Source: Melioribacteraceae bacterium (GTDB lineage Bacteria; Bacteroidota; Ignavibacteria; Ignavibacteriales; Melioribacteraceae). Taken from it: a stretch of DNA of 64,000 bases. Position numbers and translations under genes: made by a program. Each line of letters begins with the position of its first letter. Positions within the stretch are counted from its first letter, which is position 1. The notes under the pieces were generated by a model, which saw only the letters and a list, made by a program, of their open reading frames with translations, did not search any database and was not told where the DNA came from. Positions 33,761-43,714 of this stretch are shown piece by piece. Location: positions 62,001 to 126,000 of the forward strand of contig JAEINS010000006.1 in assembly GCA_016342755.1 (NCBI GenBank). Direction: 5' to 3'.

Positions 33761-36691
33761 ATGAAATGGCCAAAACTAACATACGCTTTTTTTCTAATCG
33801 TTTTATTCATTTTTCAAAATTTAACTATTGCCCAGAGTATATCCGGGAAAATATCGGACAAAGAAACGGGTGAAGTTTTAATAGGCAGTAATGTTATGTT
33901 AATTGGAACTTCTATTGGTGCCGCATCCGATTTTGAAGGAGCTTATGTTATAAAATCCGTTCAAGCCGGGGAATATAAAATTAAGGCTTCTTTTCTTGGA
34001 TACAAACCTCTTATAAAAGATATAACAGTTGTAGAAGGAAAGAAAATCATTCTTGATTTTGTACTCGAATTTGAAAGTCTGCAAGGTGAAACTATTGTTG
34101 TTACGGCTCAGGCATTGGGACAAAAACAGGCAATAAATCAGCAGTTATCATCAAAGAACATAAAAAATATAGTTTCTTCGGCAAGAATTAAAGAAGTGCC
34201 GGATGCAAATGCGGCAGAATCAGTAGGGCGTTTGCCAGGTGTTTCTCTTTTAAGAGAAGGCGGCGAAGGCAACAAAGTAGTTATTAGAGGTCTAGAACCA
34301 AAATTTAACGCAATAACAATAAACGGTGTTTCACTTTCATCTTCGGATGCCGGTGATAGAAGTACAGACTTAAGTATGATTTCTTCGAGTATGCTTGCCG
34401 GAATTGAAGTCTCGAAAAGTATTACTCCTGATATGGATGCAAATGTTATTGGAGGTACGGTTAATTTTCAATTACGGGACGCAACTACAAATATTTCCGG
34501 CAAACCAATAATAGCTCTTAATGTGCAGGGAGGATATAATGGTTTATCGAATGCCCGGGAAAACTTCAAAAATTTTAAAATTGACGCGTCATTCGAAAAT
34601 AGATTTTTAGATAACGATTTAGGTCTTTTTGTACAGGGTTCTTACGAAAATAGGAATCTGTCCTCTAATGAACTGGGCGCGCAATATGATCCGATGGGAG
34701 TGAGCGAGGAAGATTATTTAATTAACAATATTTTTATCAGCGATATTTTTAGAATGCGGGAAAGAGGAAACGCGGTTTTATCGCTCGATTATAAATTACC
34801 GCAAGGAAAAATTAAATTTTCCAATTTATTAAGTACTAGTACAACGGAAACAAATAGCAGAGGTCAGGCATATTTAGTTGATAAAGGTTCAAATACTCAA
34901 AGATTTTCCGGTATGTTCTCTGAGAACACATTAAATTCAATATCCAACATTCTTAATTTTGAAAACCAGTTTTCCATTTTTGATGTTAAAACATCCTTAT
35001 CACATTCATATTCAGAATCAAAAGCACCCAATTCATGGGATGTCAGATTCTCCAATACTCCTGCTAACATTGAAAAATTTGCGTCTATTTCAAATGCCGA
35101 TCCCAAAGATGTTGTAAAAGCCGCTAATAATGATTTAGAAAATACTTTACTGCAGACAATTACAGCTACCAATACATTCGGAAGAGAAAGAAGCCTTGCC
35201 GCTTCTATTGATTTAGAAACACAATTCAATTTATCAGATTATATAACCTCAACAATAAAATTTGGCGGAAAGTATCAGCATAAAAAAAGGTCGTATAACA
35301 GTAATACAATTAATGGCGATAGTTTTGGATTAGCGAGCGGTGCCGCTTTAATTGATCAGCTACAGAACAATATTTCCTGGTTTAATCATTCACCGGGCGA
35401 TAATGTTAATGTTCAAATGAATCAGTTTGTAGATCACAATTTTGATTACGGTTCATTTTTAGATGATGATTATGAAATGGTTTATCCATTAGATTTTGAC
35501 CGTTTACATGAAATGATCAATTTTATGAATAACAACTTGCTTGATGACAACATTACTTATAATAAAAATATTGGTGCCTCTTTAACAAATGATTACGAGG
35601 GAACAGAAGATATTTCTGCTGCATACATTATGGCAACAATTAATATTGGACCAAAATTAACAATTATCCCCGGTGTTAGATATCAGGAATTAAGAACTTC
35701 TTATACTGCTCCTCAGGGTTTACAGGGACCATTTCCTTTTTCATCGTACGAACACAAATTAAAAACTGTAACTGAATCACACTCATATTTTTTACCGGAT
35801 GTTTTAGTTCAATATAAACCATTTGACTGGTTTGATGTTAGACTTGCCTACACTAATACCTTATCGTATCCGGATTATGCAGCTTTAACTCCAAGAATAA
35901 ATGTTGCTTTAACAGGTAATAGTCTGGCATATAATGGTTTTAATCTTAAACCAATGGAATCTAAAAACTATGACGCCTATTTCTCATTCTACAATAATAC
36001 AGTCGGGCTGTTTACCGTAGGCGCGTTTTTAAAAGAAATGAAAGACCTGATTTATCAGTATACATTTACTCCGGCTACTTCAGACGATTTAATTGTGTAT
36101 TACCCTGACTGGGTAGCTAATAAAAATCCTAAGGCAGGTGTTAATGTTACGCGCTGGTTAAATAATTCCTTTAAAGTTGATAATTATGGAATTGAACTAG
36201 ACTGGCAAACACATTTCTGGTATCTGCCTAGTGTTCTTTCCGGTTTAGTTTTTAATATTAATTATACCCATATTTTTTCAGAAGCAGAATACCCGGTTCA
36301 GGTTTTTGTACGCGAGGGAAGACGTGTTGTTCCGGTAGATTCTTCTTTTATAGCTCCGTTATTATTCCAGCCGGATGATATCTTAAATATAACAATTGGT
36401 TACGATTATGAAGATTTCTCATTAAGAGTATCGATGTTATATAGTTCAGATGTTTTTACAGGCCCGCGTGTTTATCCGCAATTAAGAGCTTCAACAGATT
36501 CATATACAAGATACGACTTAACAATGAAACAAAAGCTGTCGTTTATTATGGAAGGATTTGAAGTCTTCCTGAATTACAACAATATATCCGGAGCCGATGA
36601 TGCCAGTTCAATTTCAGCACAAACAAGTGCGCCAACAAGAATACAATCTTATGGTTCAATGATAGAACTGGGTTTAAGAAGTCAATTTTAA
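33761..36691 (+). CDS. TonB-dependent receptor of the glycan locus (Xanth-Caul type)
   Basis: I start at ATG 33761 (GAAGGTG at 33745-33751); the product is 976 residues with a signal peptide to IAQ. A CarboxypepD_reg-like domain comes first (SGKISDKETGEVLIGSNVML). The plug then reads AESVGRLPGVSLLREGGEG, VVIRGLEPKFNAITINGVS and GIEVSKSITPDMDANVIGG, matching the TonB-dependent receptor subfamily first described in Xanthomonas and Caulobacter, which often imports oligosaccharides including chitin fragments. The barrel ends in GLRSQF, with a terminal Phe as expected. No SusD follows. It heads a co-directional run with a T9SS protein, MFS transporter, ChbP and GH20-like genes. Confidence 0.92.
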   Translation: MKWPKLTYAFFLIVLFIFQNLTIAQSISGKISDKETGEVLIGSNVMLIGTSIGAASDFEGAYVIKSVQAGEYKIKASFLGYKPLIKDITVVEGKKIILDFVLEFESLQGETIVVTAQALGQKQAINQQLSSKNIKNIVSSARIKEVPDANAAESVGRLPGVSLLREGGEGNKVVIRGLEPKFNAITINGVSLSSSDAGDRSTDLSMISSSMLAGIEVSKSITPDMDANVIGGTVNFQLRDATTNISGKPIIALNVQGGYNGLSNARENFKNFKIDASFENRFLDNDLGLFVQGSYENRNLSSNELGAQYDPMGVSEEDYLINNIFISDIFRMRERGNAVLSLDYKLPQGKIKFSNLLSTSTTETNSRGQAYLVDKGSNTQRFSGMFSENTLNSISNILNFENQFSIFDVKTSLSHSYSESKAPNSWDVRFSNTPANIEKFASISNADPKDVVKAANNDLENTLLQTITATNTFGRERSLAASIDLETQFNLSDYITSTIKFGGKYQHKKRSYNSNTINGDSFGLASGAALIDQLQNNISWFNHSPGDNVNVQMNQFVDHNFDYGSFLDDDYEMVYPLDFDRLHEMINFMNNNLLDDNITYNKNIGASLTNDYEGTEDISAAYIMATINIGPKLTIIPGVRYQELRTSYTAPQGLQGPFPFSSYEHKLKTVTESHSYFLPDVLVQYKPFDWFDVRLAYTNTLSYPDYAALTPRINVALTGNSLAYNGFNLKPMESKNYDAYFSFYNNTVGLFTVGAFLKEMKDLIYQYTFTPATSDDLIVYYPDWVANKNPKAGVNVTRWLNNSFKVDNYGIELDWQTHFWYLPSVLSGLVFNINYTHIFSEAEYPVQVFVREGRRVVPVDSSFIAPLLFQPDDILNITIGYDYEDFSLRVSMLYSSDVFTGPRVYPQLRASTDSYTRYDLTMKQKLSFIMEGFEVFLNYNNISGADDASSISAQTSAPTRIQSYGSMIELGLRSQF

Positions 36692-36838
36692 GCTAAAGTA
36701 AAACTGAATTAAAAAGGAGAAGAGTTCATAATTGTTTAGACGCAGGTAATTGAAAAGAACAAACTATATAAAAGACTACTAAACAAACAATTTTAACAGA
36801 AGCAGAGTATCAATATTAACTAACAAAAGGAGAAACAG

Positions 36839-38566
36839 ATGAAGAAGTTTATTTACTATTTGAGTTTTTTAATGTTCGCGGTAATTACATCTCAAATTAC
36901 GGCACAGTCAGAACTAATTATTCATGCAACTCCAAATTCCTTAGATGCGGTTATAAAAGCAGATCAGGATAGTGGCAGTCCGCATGATATTTATACTTTA
37001 GTAAGTTTAGATACTACTTATGTTTTTGATGAAGGCATTATAATCGATAACAGTATTGTAATTAGAGGTGTAGCAGGTGCAGATGGAAAACTTCCTACAA
37101 TTCAGCCAGGTGTTGATCTGGAAGGAAATGTAGCACCACACTTATTTACTTTTACAAAAGATGAATCTGTTATTAAACTTGAAAACCTATATTTACTTGG
37201 GGTTTCATATAATAATACAGTCGATTTAGGTGATGGTTATGGAGTTACAGTTAATGGAAATAATATTAAAACATACATTGATAATGTAGTATTTGAACAA
37301 TGGACACAATTTAGTGTCAATTTTTCTGGTGATTGGAACAGCTTTTGGGTAACAAATTGTAAATTTAGAAATAGTGTTAACTCTGGATCAGTTTATACAG
37401 GGCAGGCATTCAGACAAAGAAATGATCTGGGTACAACTTTAGTTGATACAATTGTAATGAAGTATAATACCTTTTTTGCAACCAATGCATATGCAATGTG
37501 TTCTCCGGTAACGGGTCATCTTAACTATGGTGAGTTTTCTCATAATACAGTCGCGGCAATGGTTAAAAATCCTTTATTCAGTATGAATGCAACTAATATG
37601 AAAATAGCGCACAATATTTTTTATGATACATACGCGTCAGGTATGTCAAACGGAGAATTCCCCTGGTGGGATAGAATCTGGGCAGGTGGTTTAAGTTCAA
37701 CTATCGATTTTGATCCGCTTAATAAACTTAATGCATATCTGGCAGGTATCGATACAAATGCGGTAGATTGGTCTGTACAGGCTGAAGCAATAAGAACAAT
37801 TGATGTTATTGATAATATCTATTACAGATCGCCTGAAATAGATGCTTTTATAGCAAGTGTTAATGATACAGCCTCAACAGCAAACGATACAATTCATCTT
37901 ACACCATGGATGAATGAAGTTACTACAAATATGTTTGCTGATGATTCTCAATGGCCTGGTTTTAATGATGAAGGCAATAAATTTGTAGATCCTGGTTTTG
38001 GCGATAAATATGCTGAAATATTGGGAGCAAGCGGAACAGTAATCCCGGCAGAAAATGGAATAGGAATGCTGCCTTATATAACATTAGCAAGAGCAAATGG
38101 CGGTACAGCAAATGATCAGTTCGGTTATAATTATTCACAGCCCGATGGATTAGAAGATTGGGTCCCAACCTGGCCTTTACCTGAATTTACTGATGAAGTT
38201 CTAAAATATACAGCCGATTTAACTGCAATTGACGGAATGGTATACGGCGATCCTTTCTGGTTTACAGGTGTAACTGATGTCGAACAAATTAATTCAGTTC
38301 CAACAGAATATTCGCTAGAACAAAATTATCCTAATCCGTTTAACCCATCAACAGTTATAGAGTATAGTCTTCAGAAAGCTGGTCTGGTAAATTTATCTGT
38401 CTTCAATATCTTAGGAGAAGAAGTTGCTACCTTAGTTAACTTAGAACAAGGAACAGGCAGTTATAAAGTTAATTTTAACGCGGTAAACTTTACAAGTGGA
38501 ATTTATTTCTACACACTTTCAACAAACAGTGTTCTTTTAACTAAAAAAATGATTTTAATAAAATAA
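36839..38566 (+). CDS. T9SS-secreted beta-helix-like protein, candidate surface glycan-binding partner
   Basis: A 575-residue protein with signal peptide to ITAQ and a C-terminal T9SS sorting domain (YSLEQNYPNPFNPSTVIEYS to KKMILIK). The body begins like a pectate-lyase-type right-handed beta-helix (YTLVSLDTTYVFDEGIIID, IVIRGVAG, then NLYLLGVSYN and NCKFRNSVNSGS repeating strand-turn units), followed by a less regular segment with many W/D residues. No catalytic residues of a lyase can be assigned. Its place directly after the receptor suggests it takes the surface-binding role that SusD has in classical systems; that is inference. AGGAGAAACAG precedes the ATG. Confidence 0.78.
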   Translation: MKKFIYYLSFLMFAVITSQITAQSELIIHATPNSLDAVIKADQDSGSPHDIYTLVSLDTTYVFDEGIIIDNSIVIRGVAGADGKLPTIQPGVDLEGNVAPHLFTFTKDESVIKLENLYLLGVSYNNTVDLGDGYGVTVNGNNIKTYIDNVVFEQWTQFSVNFSGDWNSFWVTNCKFRNSVNSGSVYTGQAFRQRNDLGTTLVDTIVMKYNTFFATNAYAMCSPVTGHLNYGEFSHNTVAAMVKNPLFSMNATNMKIAHNIFYDTYASGMSNGEFPWWDRIWAGGLSSTIDFDPLNKLNAYLAGIDTNAVDWSVQAEAIRTIDVIDNIYYRSPEIDAFIASVNDTASTANDTIHLTPWMNEVTTNMFADDSQWPGFNDEGNKFVDPGFGDKYAEILGASGTVIPAENGIGMLPYITLARANGGTANDQFGYNYSQPDGLEDWVPTWPLPEFTDEVLKYTADLTAIDGMVYGDPFWFTGVTDVEQINSVPTEYSLEQNYPNPFNPSTVIEYSLQKAGLVNLSVFNILGEEVATLVNLEQGTGSYKVNFNAVNFTSGIYFYTLSTNSVLLTKKMILIK

Positions 38567-38607
38567 AATTCACCTCCTAACTAAAGTGAGTGAGAAATAG
38601 TTAGTGT

Positions 38608-38631
38608 GGGAGCCACCTCAGGGTGGTTCCC
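38608..38631. terminator. Intercistronic stem-loop
   Basis: A 10-bp stem (GGGAGCCACC / GGTGGTTCCC, one G-U) with a TCAG loop follows the T9SS gene. No T-run comes after it. It could separate high expression of the surface proteins from lower expression of the transporter and enzymes. Confidence 0.55.
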
Positions 38632-38782
38632 TAATTAAAAAGAAGTACTCTTCTTAATTGTAAAATTCGATAATTGATATTATTAATTCGCTGAAGTAAC
38701 AAATCAATATTAAAGATAAATTAAAAAAAATATTGATTTGATTGGAAATGTTGTGTCAAAAACAAAAGGACAATCATCAAAT

Positions 38783-40045
38783 ATGACTACTAAAAAAAAG
38801 CATCCGGCTTTCTGGGTTCCAAGTTTATACTTTTCTGAAGGATTACCTTTTGTTGCTACTTCAGTGGTTTCTGTACTTATGTATAAAAGTCTTGGATTAA
38901 CCGATTCGGAAATCGCGTTTTTTACAACACTTGTAATGTGGCCCTGGACTTTGAAACCTCTATGGGGACCATTATTAGAGATGTTTAAAACAAAAAAACA
39001 TTTTGTTGTCGCAACCCAGTTTATCGGCGGAGTTGCGTTCGGAGTTTTAGCTCTAACATTACCTCTTGAGGGATTTCTTCAGTATTCATTGATTATGTTT
39101 GTTATAATTGCCTTTAACTCGGCCACACACGATATTGCCGCTGACGGTGTTTATATAAACACCCTTACGCCTAAAGAACAGGCAAAGTATGTAGGATGGC
39201 AGGGAGCTTTTTATAATATTGCAAAAGTATTTTCGCAAGGAGCACTTGTATATATTGCGGGCAGACTAGAATTAAGTTTAGGAATTGTGGAAGCTTGGAT
39301 GATTGTTATGGGAATATTTGGCTTAATTCTTTTACTAATGGGTCTGTACCACTGGAAAGTGCTTCCTACCGGCGGTTCATCAACTAATGTGAAAAATGCG
39401 GGTGAAGCATTCCAAACCTTTGGAAAAGTTATTAAATCGTTTTTCGCTAAAAAACATATTTATTGGGGATTGGCTTTTATAATTCTTTTTAGAACGGCTG
39501 AAGGTCAGCTTACTAAAATTGTACCATTGTTTATGAGAGCTGCCAGAGCAGATGGCGGATTAGGATTATTAACGGCAGATATAGGAATTGCGTACGGTAT
39601 TTTTGGTGCGGCCGCATTTGTTATCGGTTCAATTGCAGGCGGATATTTTGTAGCTAAGCGAGGATTGAAGAAATCAATTTTTCTTTTGGCAATTATTTTT
39701 AACGTCCCCGATTTGGTCTACACATACCTGGCTTTTACTGTACCTGAAAACTTTTCAATGGTTTGTACCGCTATTGTAATTGAATGGTTTGGATATGGAT
39801 TTGGCTTTGTCGGTGTTATTTTATTTATGATGCAGCAAATTGCGCCTGGGCCTTACAAAATGGCTCATTATGCTTTTGCAACAGCTATAATGAACCTTGG
39901 TTTTATGCTACCTTCAATGATAAGCGGTTTTGTAAGTGATTTTTTAGGGTATCAAAAGTTTTTTGTCTGGGTACTAATTGCAACAATACCCTCATTTCTT
40001 GCTGCCTGGTTAGTTCCTTTTAAGGAAGTTTCGTTCGACGAATAA
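38783..40045 (+). CDS. AmpG-like major facilitator superfamily transporter
   Basis: I use ATG 38783 (420 residues); a GTG at 38753 or TTG at 38738 in the same frame are alternatives. The protein begins HPAFWVPSLYFSEGLPF and carries twelve likely helices, with AmpG-like motifs: MWPWTLKPLWGPLLEMF after helix 2, and FNSATHDIAADGVYINTL in the third-fourth helix region. AmpG imports GlcNAc-anhydromuramyl compounds; relatives in glycan loci carry other amino-sugar oligosaccharides. With a chitobiose phosphorylase as the next gene, the likely cargo is N,N'-diacetylchitobiose or a related disaccharide. Both directionality and cargo are inferred. Confidence 0.85.
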   Translation: MTTKKKHPAFWVPSLYFSEGLPFVATSVVSVLMYKSLGLTDSEIAFFTTLVMWPWTLKPLWGPLLEMFKTKKHFVVATQFIGGVAFGVLALTLPLEGFLQYSLIMFVIIAFNSATHDIAADGVYINTLTPKEQAKYVGWQGAFYNIAKVFSQGALVYIAGRLELSLGIVEAWMIVMGIFGLILLLMGLYHWKVLPTGGSSTNVKNAGEAFQTFGKVIKSFFAKKHIYWGLAFIILFRTAEGQLTKIVPLFMRAARADGGLGLLTADIGIAYGIFGAAAFVIGSIAGGYFVAKRGLKKSIFLLAIIFNVPDLVYTYLAFTVPENFSMVCTAIVIEWFGYGFGFVGVILFMMQQIAPGPYKMAHYAFATAIMNLGFMLPSMISGFVSDFLGYQKFFVWVLIATIPSFLAAWLVPFKEVSFDE

Positions 40046-40101
40046 ATTTTGAAAAGTGTTGCTCTATTATATTAAATTGAATTTAAACACCGGAGATAAA
40101 A

Positions 40102-42501
40102 ATGAAGTATGGTTTTTTTGATGATGAAAATAAAGAGTATGTAATTGATAAACCTGATGTTCCGGTTTCATGGACTAATTACCTTGGTGTTAAAGATCTA
40201 TGTACTGTTATTTCTCATAATGCCGGCGGGTATTCGTTTTATAAATCTACAGAACATCACAGGGTAACCAGATTCAGACCAAATGGTGTTCCTATGGATA
40301 GACCCGGACATTATGTATATATACTTGATGATGATACGGGTGAATACTGGACTATTTCATGGCAGCCGGTCGGAAAAGATTTTTCTAAGGCTAAATATAT
40401 TTGCAGACACGGTTTGTCCTACTCTAAGTTTCAATGCGATTATAAGGGTATAGAAGCAGAGCAGCTTTTGTTTATTCCTGTTGAAGAGGATGTTGAATTA
40501 TGGGATGTGAAAATTAAAAACAATTCTGGTAAACCTAGAAATCTAAGTGTGTTTTCTTATGTTGAATTTTCTTTCCATCATGTTGAAATAGATAATCAAA
40601 ATTTTCAAATGAGTTTGTATGCAAGCGGTTCAAATTATAAAGAAGGAATAATTGAATATGATTTTTTCTACGAACCATGGACCTATCATTTTCTAGCTTC
40701 TAATTTTGACCCGGACAGTTATGATTGTGTTAGAGATAAATTTATTGGCAGTTATAGAACAGAAACAAATCCAGAATCAGTAGAAAAAGGAATTTGTTCT
40801 AATAGCACAGAGCTTGGCGGTAATCATTGCGGATCATTACACAAGAAGATTAAACTTGAAGCGGGTGAATCTTCAAGATTAATATTTATGCTTGGTGTCG
40901 GGGCTCGTGAAGAAAAAGGGATAGAAATAAAAAAAAAATATTCTAACCTTAATAATGTTGATAATGAATTTGAGAAGCTTAAAGATTATTGGGATAAAAA
41001 AACATCAATTCTAAAAGTTAAAACTCCTCACGAAGGTTTTAACTCAATGATAAATATATGGACACTTTACCAGGCCGAAACCTGTGTGGTCTGGTCCCGT
41101 TTTGGTTCCTTTGTGGAAACCGGGGGAAGAGTAGGATTAGGATATAGAGATACATCGCAAGATATACTGGGGGTTATTCATACTAATCCTAATAAAACCA
41201 AGGGTAGGATTATAGAATTACTTCAGGGGCATACAAGTAAAGGTTATGGATTACACTTGTTTGATCCGGATGTTTTTAAACCGAAAGAAAATAAATTGCC
41301 CGGTGTAAAACTCCCGACTGTTGTACCTATACCGGATCCTTCAGATATAGTTCACGGAATGGAAGATGTTTGCTCGGACGATGCATTGTGGCTTGTTACT
41401 TCAGTTTGTGAATGGATAGTTGAAAATGATGAGATTGAGTTTTTCGATCAGACTATTCCATATGCTGACTGCGGTGAAGGAACTGTTTATGAGCACATGA
41501 CTAAAATTTTAGATTTCTCAACGGAGCAAGTTGGGCAAACCGGCATTTGTAAAGGACTTAGAGCCGACTGGAACGATTGCCTTAATCTTGGCGGCGGTGA
41601 AAGTTCGATGGTTTCATTTATGCATTATTGGGCTATAAAAGTATTTATCAAATCTGCGGAGAAGCTTGGAAAATATGAGGATGTACAAAAATATACTAAA
41701 ATTGCCGAAAGGGTAAAAAAATCGTGCGAAGAAGAATTGTGGGATGGCGAATGGTATTTACGCGGTTTCACCAAAAAAGGAAAAAAGATTGGTACTCACA
41801 AAGAAGATGCAGGAAAGATATTCTTAAACGCGCAGACATGGTCGGTGCTTTCAGGTGTGGCATCGGACGACAGAGCATTAAAAGCTATGAATGCTGTGGA
41901 TAAATACTTATTTTCAAAATATGGATTACATCTTCTGTGGCCGGCATATTCAGAACCTGATGATGATATTGGCTATGTTACAAGAGTTTATAAAGGGATA
42001 AAAGAAAATGCTTCAATATTTAGTCATCCCAATCCATGGGCTGTAATTGCGGAGTGCGAACTTGGCAGAGGTAATAGAGCCATGAAGTTTTATGATGCTA
42101 TTTTACCGTACCGCCAGAATAACGAAATAGAAATAAGACAAAGCGAGCCATACTCATATTGTCAGTTCATAATGGGAAAAGACCATACTGCACACGGAAG
42201 AGCCAGACATCCATGGCTTACCGGTACTGCATCATGGTTTTATACCGCGGCAACAAAACATATTTTAGGAATTAAACCTGGTTACGAAGGATTGATAATC
42301 GATCCTTGTATACCGTCCGACTGGAAAGAGTTTGAAGTTACCAGAGTCTGGAGAGGTGCAGTATATAAGATTAAAGTGAATAATCCTAATGGAGTTGAGA
42401 AAGGTATAAAATCGATAGAAGTTGATGGAAAGGTTATTAAAGGTATTATCCCAATTGCGCAGAGGGATACAGTTGTAAACGTTAATGTTGAAATGGGATA
42501 A
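40102..42501 (+). CDS. chbP: N,N'-diacetylchitobiose phosphorylase (GH94)
   Basis: A 799-residue cytoplasmic enzyme (no signal peptide). It is a full-length GH94 phosphorylase: N-terminal beta-sandwich opening MKYGFFDDENKEYVI, then a helical linker and an (alpha/alpha)6 barrel. The general acid is Asp492 in RADWNDCLNLGGGESS. Motifs ETCVVWSRFGSFVETGGR and HPWLTGTASWFY are preserved. The overall wording (HNAGGYSFYKS, FSHPNPWAVIAE, DPCIPSDWKEFEVTRVWRG) matches chitobiose phosphorylase of Vibrio more closely than cellobiose phosphorylase. It cleaves chitobiose with phosphate to GlcNAc-1-phosphate and GlcNAc, saving one ATP. It lies 56 nt after the transporter and 39 nt before the GH20-like gene. 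Confidence 0.9.
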   Translation: MKYGFFDDENKEYVIDKPDVPVSWTNYLGVKDLCTVISHNAGGYSFYKSTEHHRVTRFRPNGVPMDRPGHYVYILDDDTGEYWTISWQPVGKDFSKAKYICRHGLSYSKFQCDYKGIEAEQLLFIPVEEDVELWDVKIKNNSGKPRNLSVFSYVEFSFHHVEIDNQNFQMSLYASGSNYKEGIIEYDFFYEPWTYHFLASNFDPDSYDCVRDKFIGSYRTETNPESVEKGICSNSTELGGNHCGSLHKKIKLEAGESSRLIFMLGVGAREEKGIEIKKKYSNLNNVDNEFEKLKDYWDKKTSILKVKTPHEGFNSMINIWTLYQAETCVVWSRFGSFVETGGRVGLGYRDTSQDILGVIHTNPNKTKGRIIELLQGHTSKGYGLHLFDPDVFKPKENKLPGVKLPTVVPIPDPSDIVHGMEDVCSDDALWLVTSVCEWIVENDEIEFFDQTIPYADCGEGTVYEHMTKILDFSTEQVGQTGICKGLRADWNDCLNLGGGESSMVSFMHYWAIKVFIKSAEKLGKYEDVQKYTKIAERVKKSCEEELWDGEWYLRGFTKKGKKIGTHKEDAGKIFLNAQTWSVLSGVASDDRALKAMNAVDKYLFSKYGLHLLWPAYSEPDDDIGYVTRVYKGIKENASIFSHPNPWAVIAECELGRGNRAMKFYDAILPYRQNNEIEIRQSEPYSYCQFIMGKDHTAHGRARHPWLTGTASWFYTAATKHILGIKPGYEGLIIDPCIPSDWKEFEVTRVWRGAVYKIKVNNPNGVEKGIKSIEVDGKVIKGIIPIAQRDTVVNVNVEMG

Positions 42502-42540
42502 ATAACTTATAGCTAAGAGAATAATAAACAAGAGGTAGAA

Positions 42541-43638
42541 TTGAAGAGTATTAACTTATTATTTTTGTCAATGATTATAATTTTTTCTTCGTGTGTTAAT
42601 GTGCCAAGGCAAAATATGAAAGAGAAAAATAAGTGGGATAATATAGAAGAGGAAGCCAGACTAAGCTGGCGGGCTGTTCATTTACTCCATTATAACAATG
42701 ATAAAGCCTTGGGTGGTTTATCAAAACAAATTCCTTTATTAAGTAAAATGGGAATTAATAAAATAATTTTAGAAGTTGATTATCACTTTAATTTTAAGTC
42801 ACACCCGGAACTGCGACAAACGGATTCAACAATAACTAAAGAAGGTGCTCAGGCATTTTCAAAAATTTGCGCAGAAAACGGGATTGAAATTATTCCTCAG
42901 TTTCAATGTGTTGGTCATCAGTCGTGGGCAAAAGATACGTGGAAGCTTTTAGAAGTATATCCTGAATTGGACTTAACACCAAACGCATTTCCAAATAACG
43001 AAGGATTATATTGTAGAGAGTGGGATGTAACAAATAAGAAAGTATATGAAATTATATTCCCTTTAATTGATGAAATTATTGATGCTTTTAATGCCAAAGC
43101 AATACACGTTGGAATGGATGAAGTTTTCCTTCTTGGCTCTGAATTTTCTCCAAATACAAAAGGGCAGGATCCGGCAGTGTTATTTGCAAAAGCTGTAAAC
43201 GATATGTATAATCATCTGGTTAAAGATAAGAACGTTGAAATGTTAATGTGGGGCGATAGATTAATTGATACCGCAAAAGTAAATTATGGCGAATGGGAAT
43301 CCGCGGCAAATGGAACAGCCTCTGCTTTAGATATGATACCCAAAGACATAATTATATGTGACTGGCATTATGAAAGTTTTGATGACTATAAAAGTTTGAA
43401 GGAAAAAGACTTTTTATCAATTCCAATGTTTCTCGAAAAAGGATTTAGAGTTTTGCCTACAAGTTGGAGAGTCGCAGAAAATATGGAAAGTCTGATGTAC
43501 AGCAGCTTAATACATTATAAACCTGAAATGCTGGGACATCTGTTTATCCTCTGGTCATCGGCCAAAGGCGAAGAGTTAATTAAATATCAGCCTATGGTAA
43601 AAGGTCTTAAACTTGGGGAAAGATTTTTTAGGAAGTAA
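42541..43638 (+). CDS. GH20-like beta-N-acetylhexosaminidase lipoprotein
   Basis: A 365-residue lipoprotein that starts with TTG (AGAGG eight bases upstream); the lipobox is IFSSC with lipidated Cys18. The body is a TIM-barrel glycosidase-like domain. Its central motif HVGMDEV (His189, Asp193, Glu194) is the Asp-Glu pair of GH20 N-acetylhexosaminidases, which use substrate-assisted catalysis. VGHQSWA and the C-terminal WSSAKGEE segment also fit. It lacks the usual N-terminal GH20b domain and is short. In this locus it would trim GlcNAc from oligosaccharides in the periplasm or at the outer membrane. A related inactive or hexosaminidase-like role is possible. Confidence 0.78.
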   Translation: MKSINLLFLSMIIIFSSCVNVPRQNMKEKNKWDNIEEEARLSWRAVHLLHYNNDKALGGLSKQIPLLSKMGINKIILEVDYHFNFKSHPELRQTDSTITKEGAQAFSKICAENGIEIIPQFQCVGHQSWAKDTWKLLEVYPELDLTPNAFPNNEGLYCREWDVTNKKVYEIIFPLIDEIIDAFNAKAIHVGMDEVFLLGSEFSPNTKGQDPAVLFAKAVNDMYNHLVKDKNVEMLMWGDRLIDTAKVNYGEWESAANGTASALDMIPKDIIICDWHYESFDDYKSLKEKDFLSIPMFLEKGFRVLPTSWRVAENMESLMYSSLIHYKPEMLGHLFILWSSAKGEELIKYQPMVKGLKLGERFFRK

Positions 43639-43714
43639 TGGAATGATTTACAAGAGCTGTTTTAATCGTTTTTCAAATAGGCTTGCGGAAGATATATCTA
43701 ATAAATAATTGAGA

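Noticed and set aside
33761-36691. SusC homologue of a SusCD pair
   Set aside because: The plug matches the Xanth-Caul receptor type and no SusD gene follows.
36839-38566. Pectate or alginate lyase
   Set aside because: The beta-helix-like pattern is visible but no catalytic Lys/Arg/Asp arrangement could be assigned, so no lyase call is made.
38608-38631. Full terminator splitting the glycan locus into two operons
   Set aside because: The stem is good but lacks a T-run, so it is listed as an intercistronic stem-loop only.
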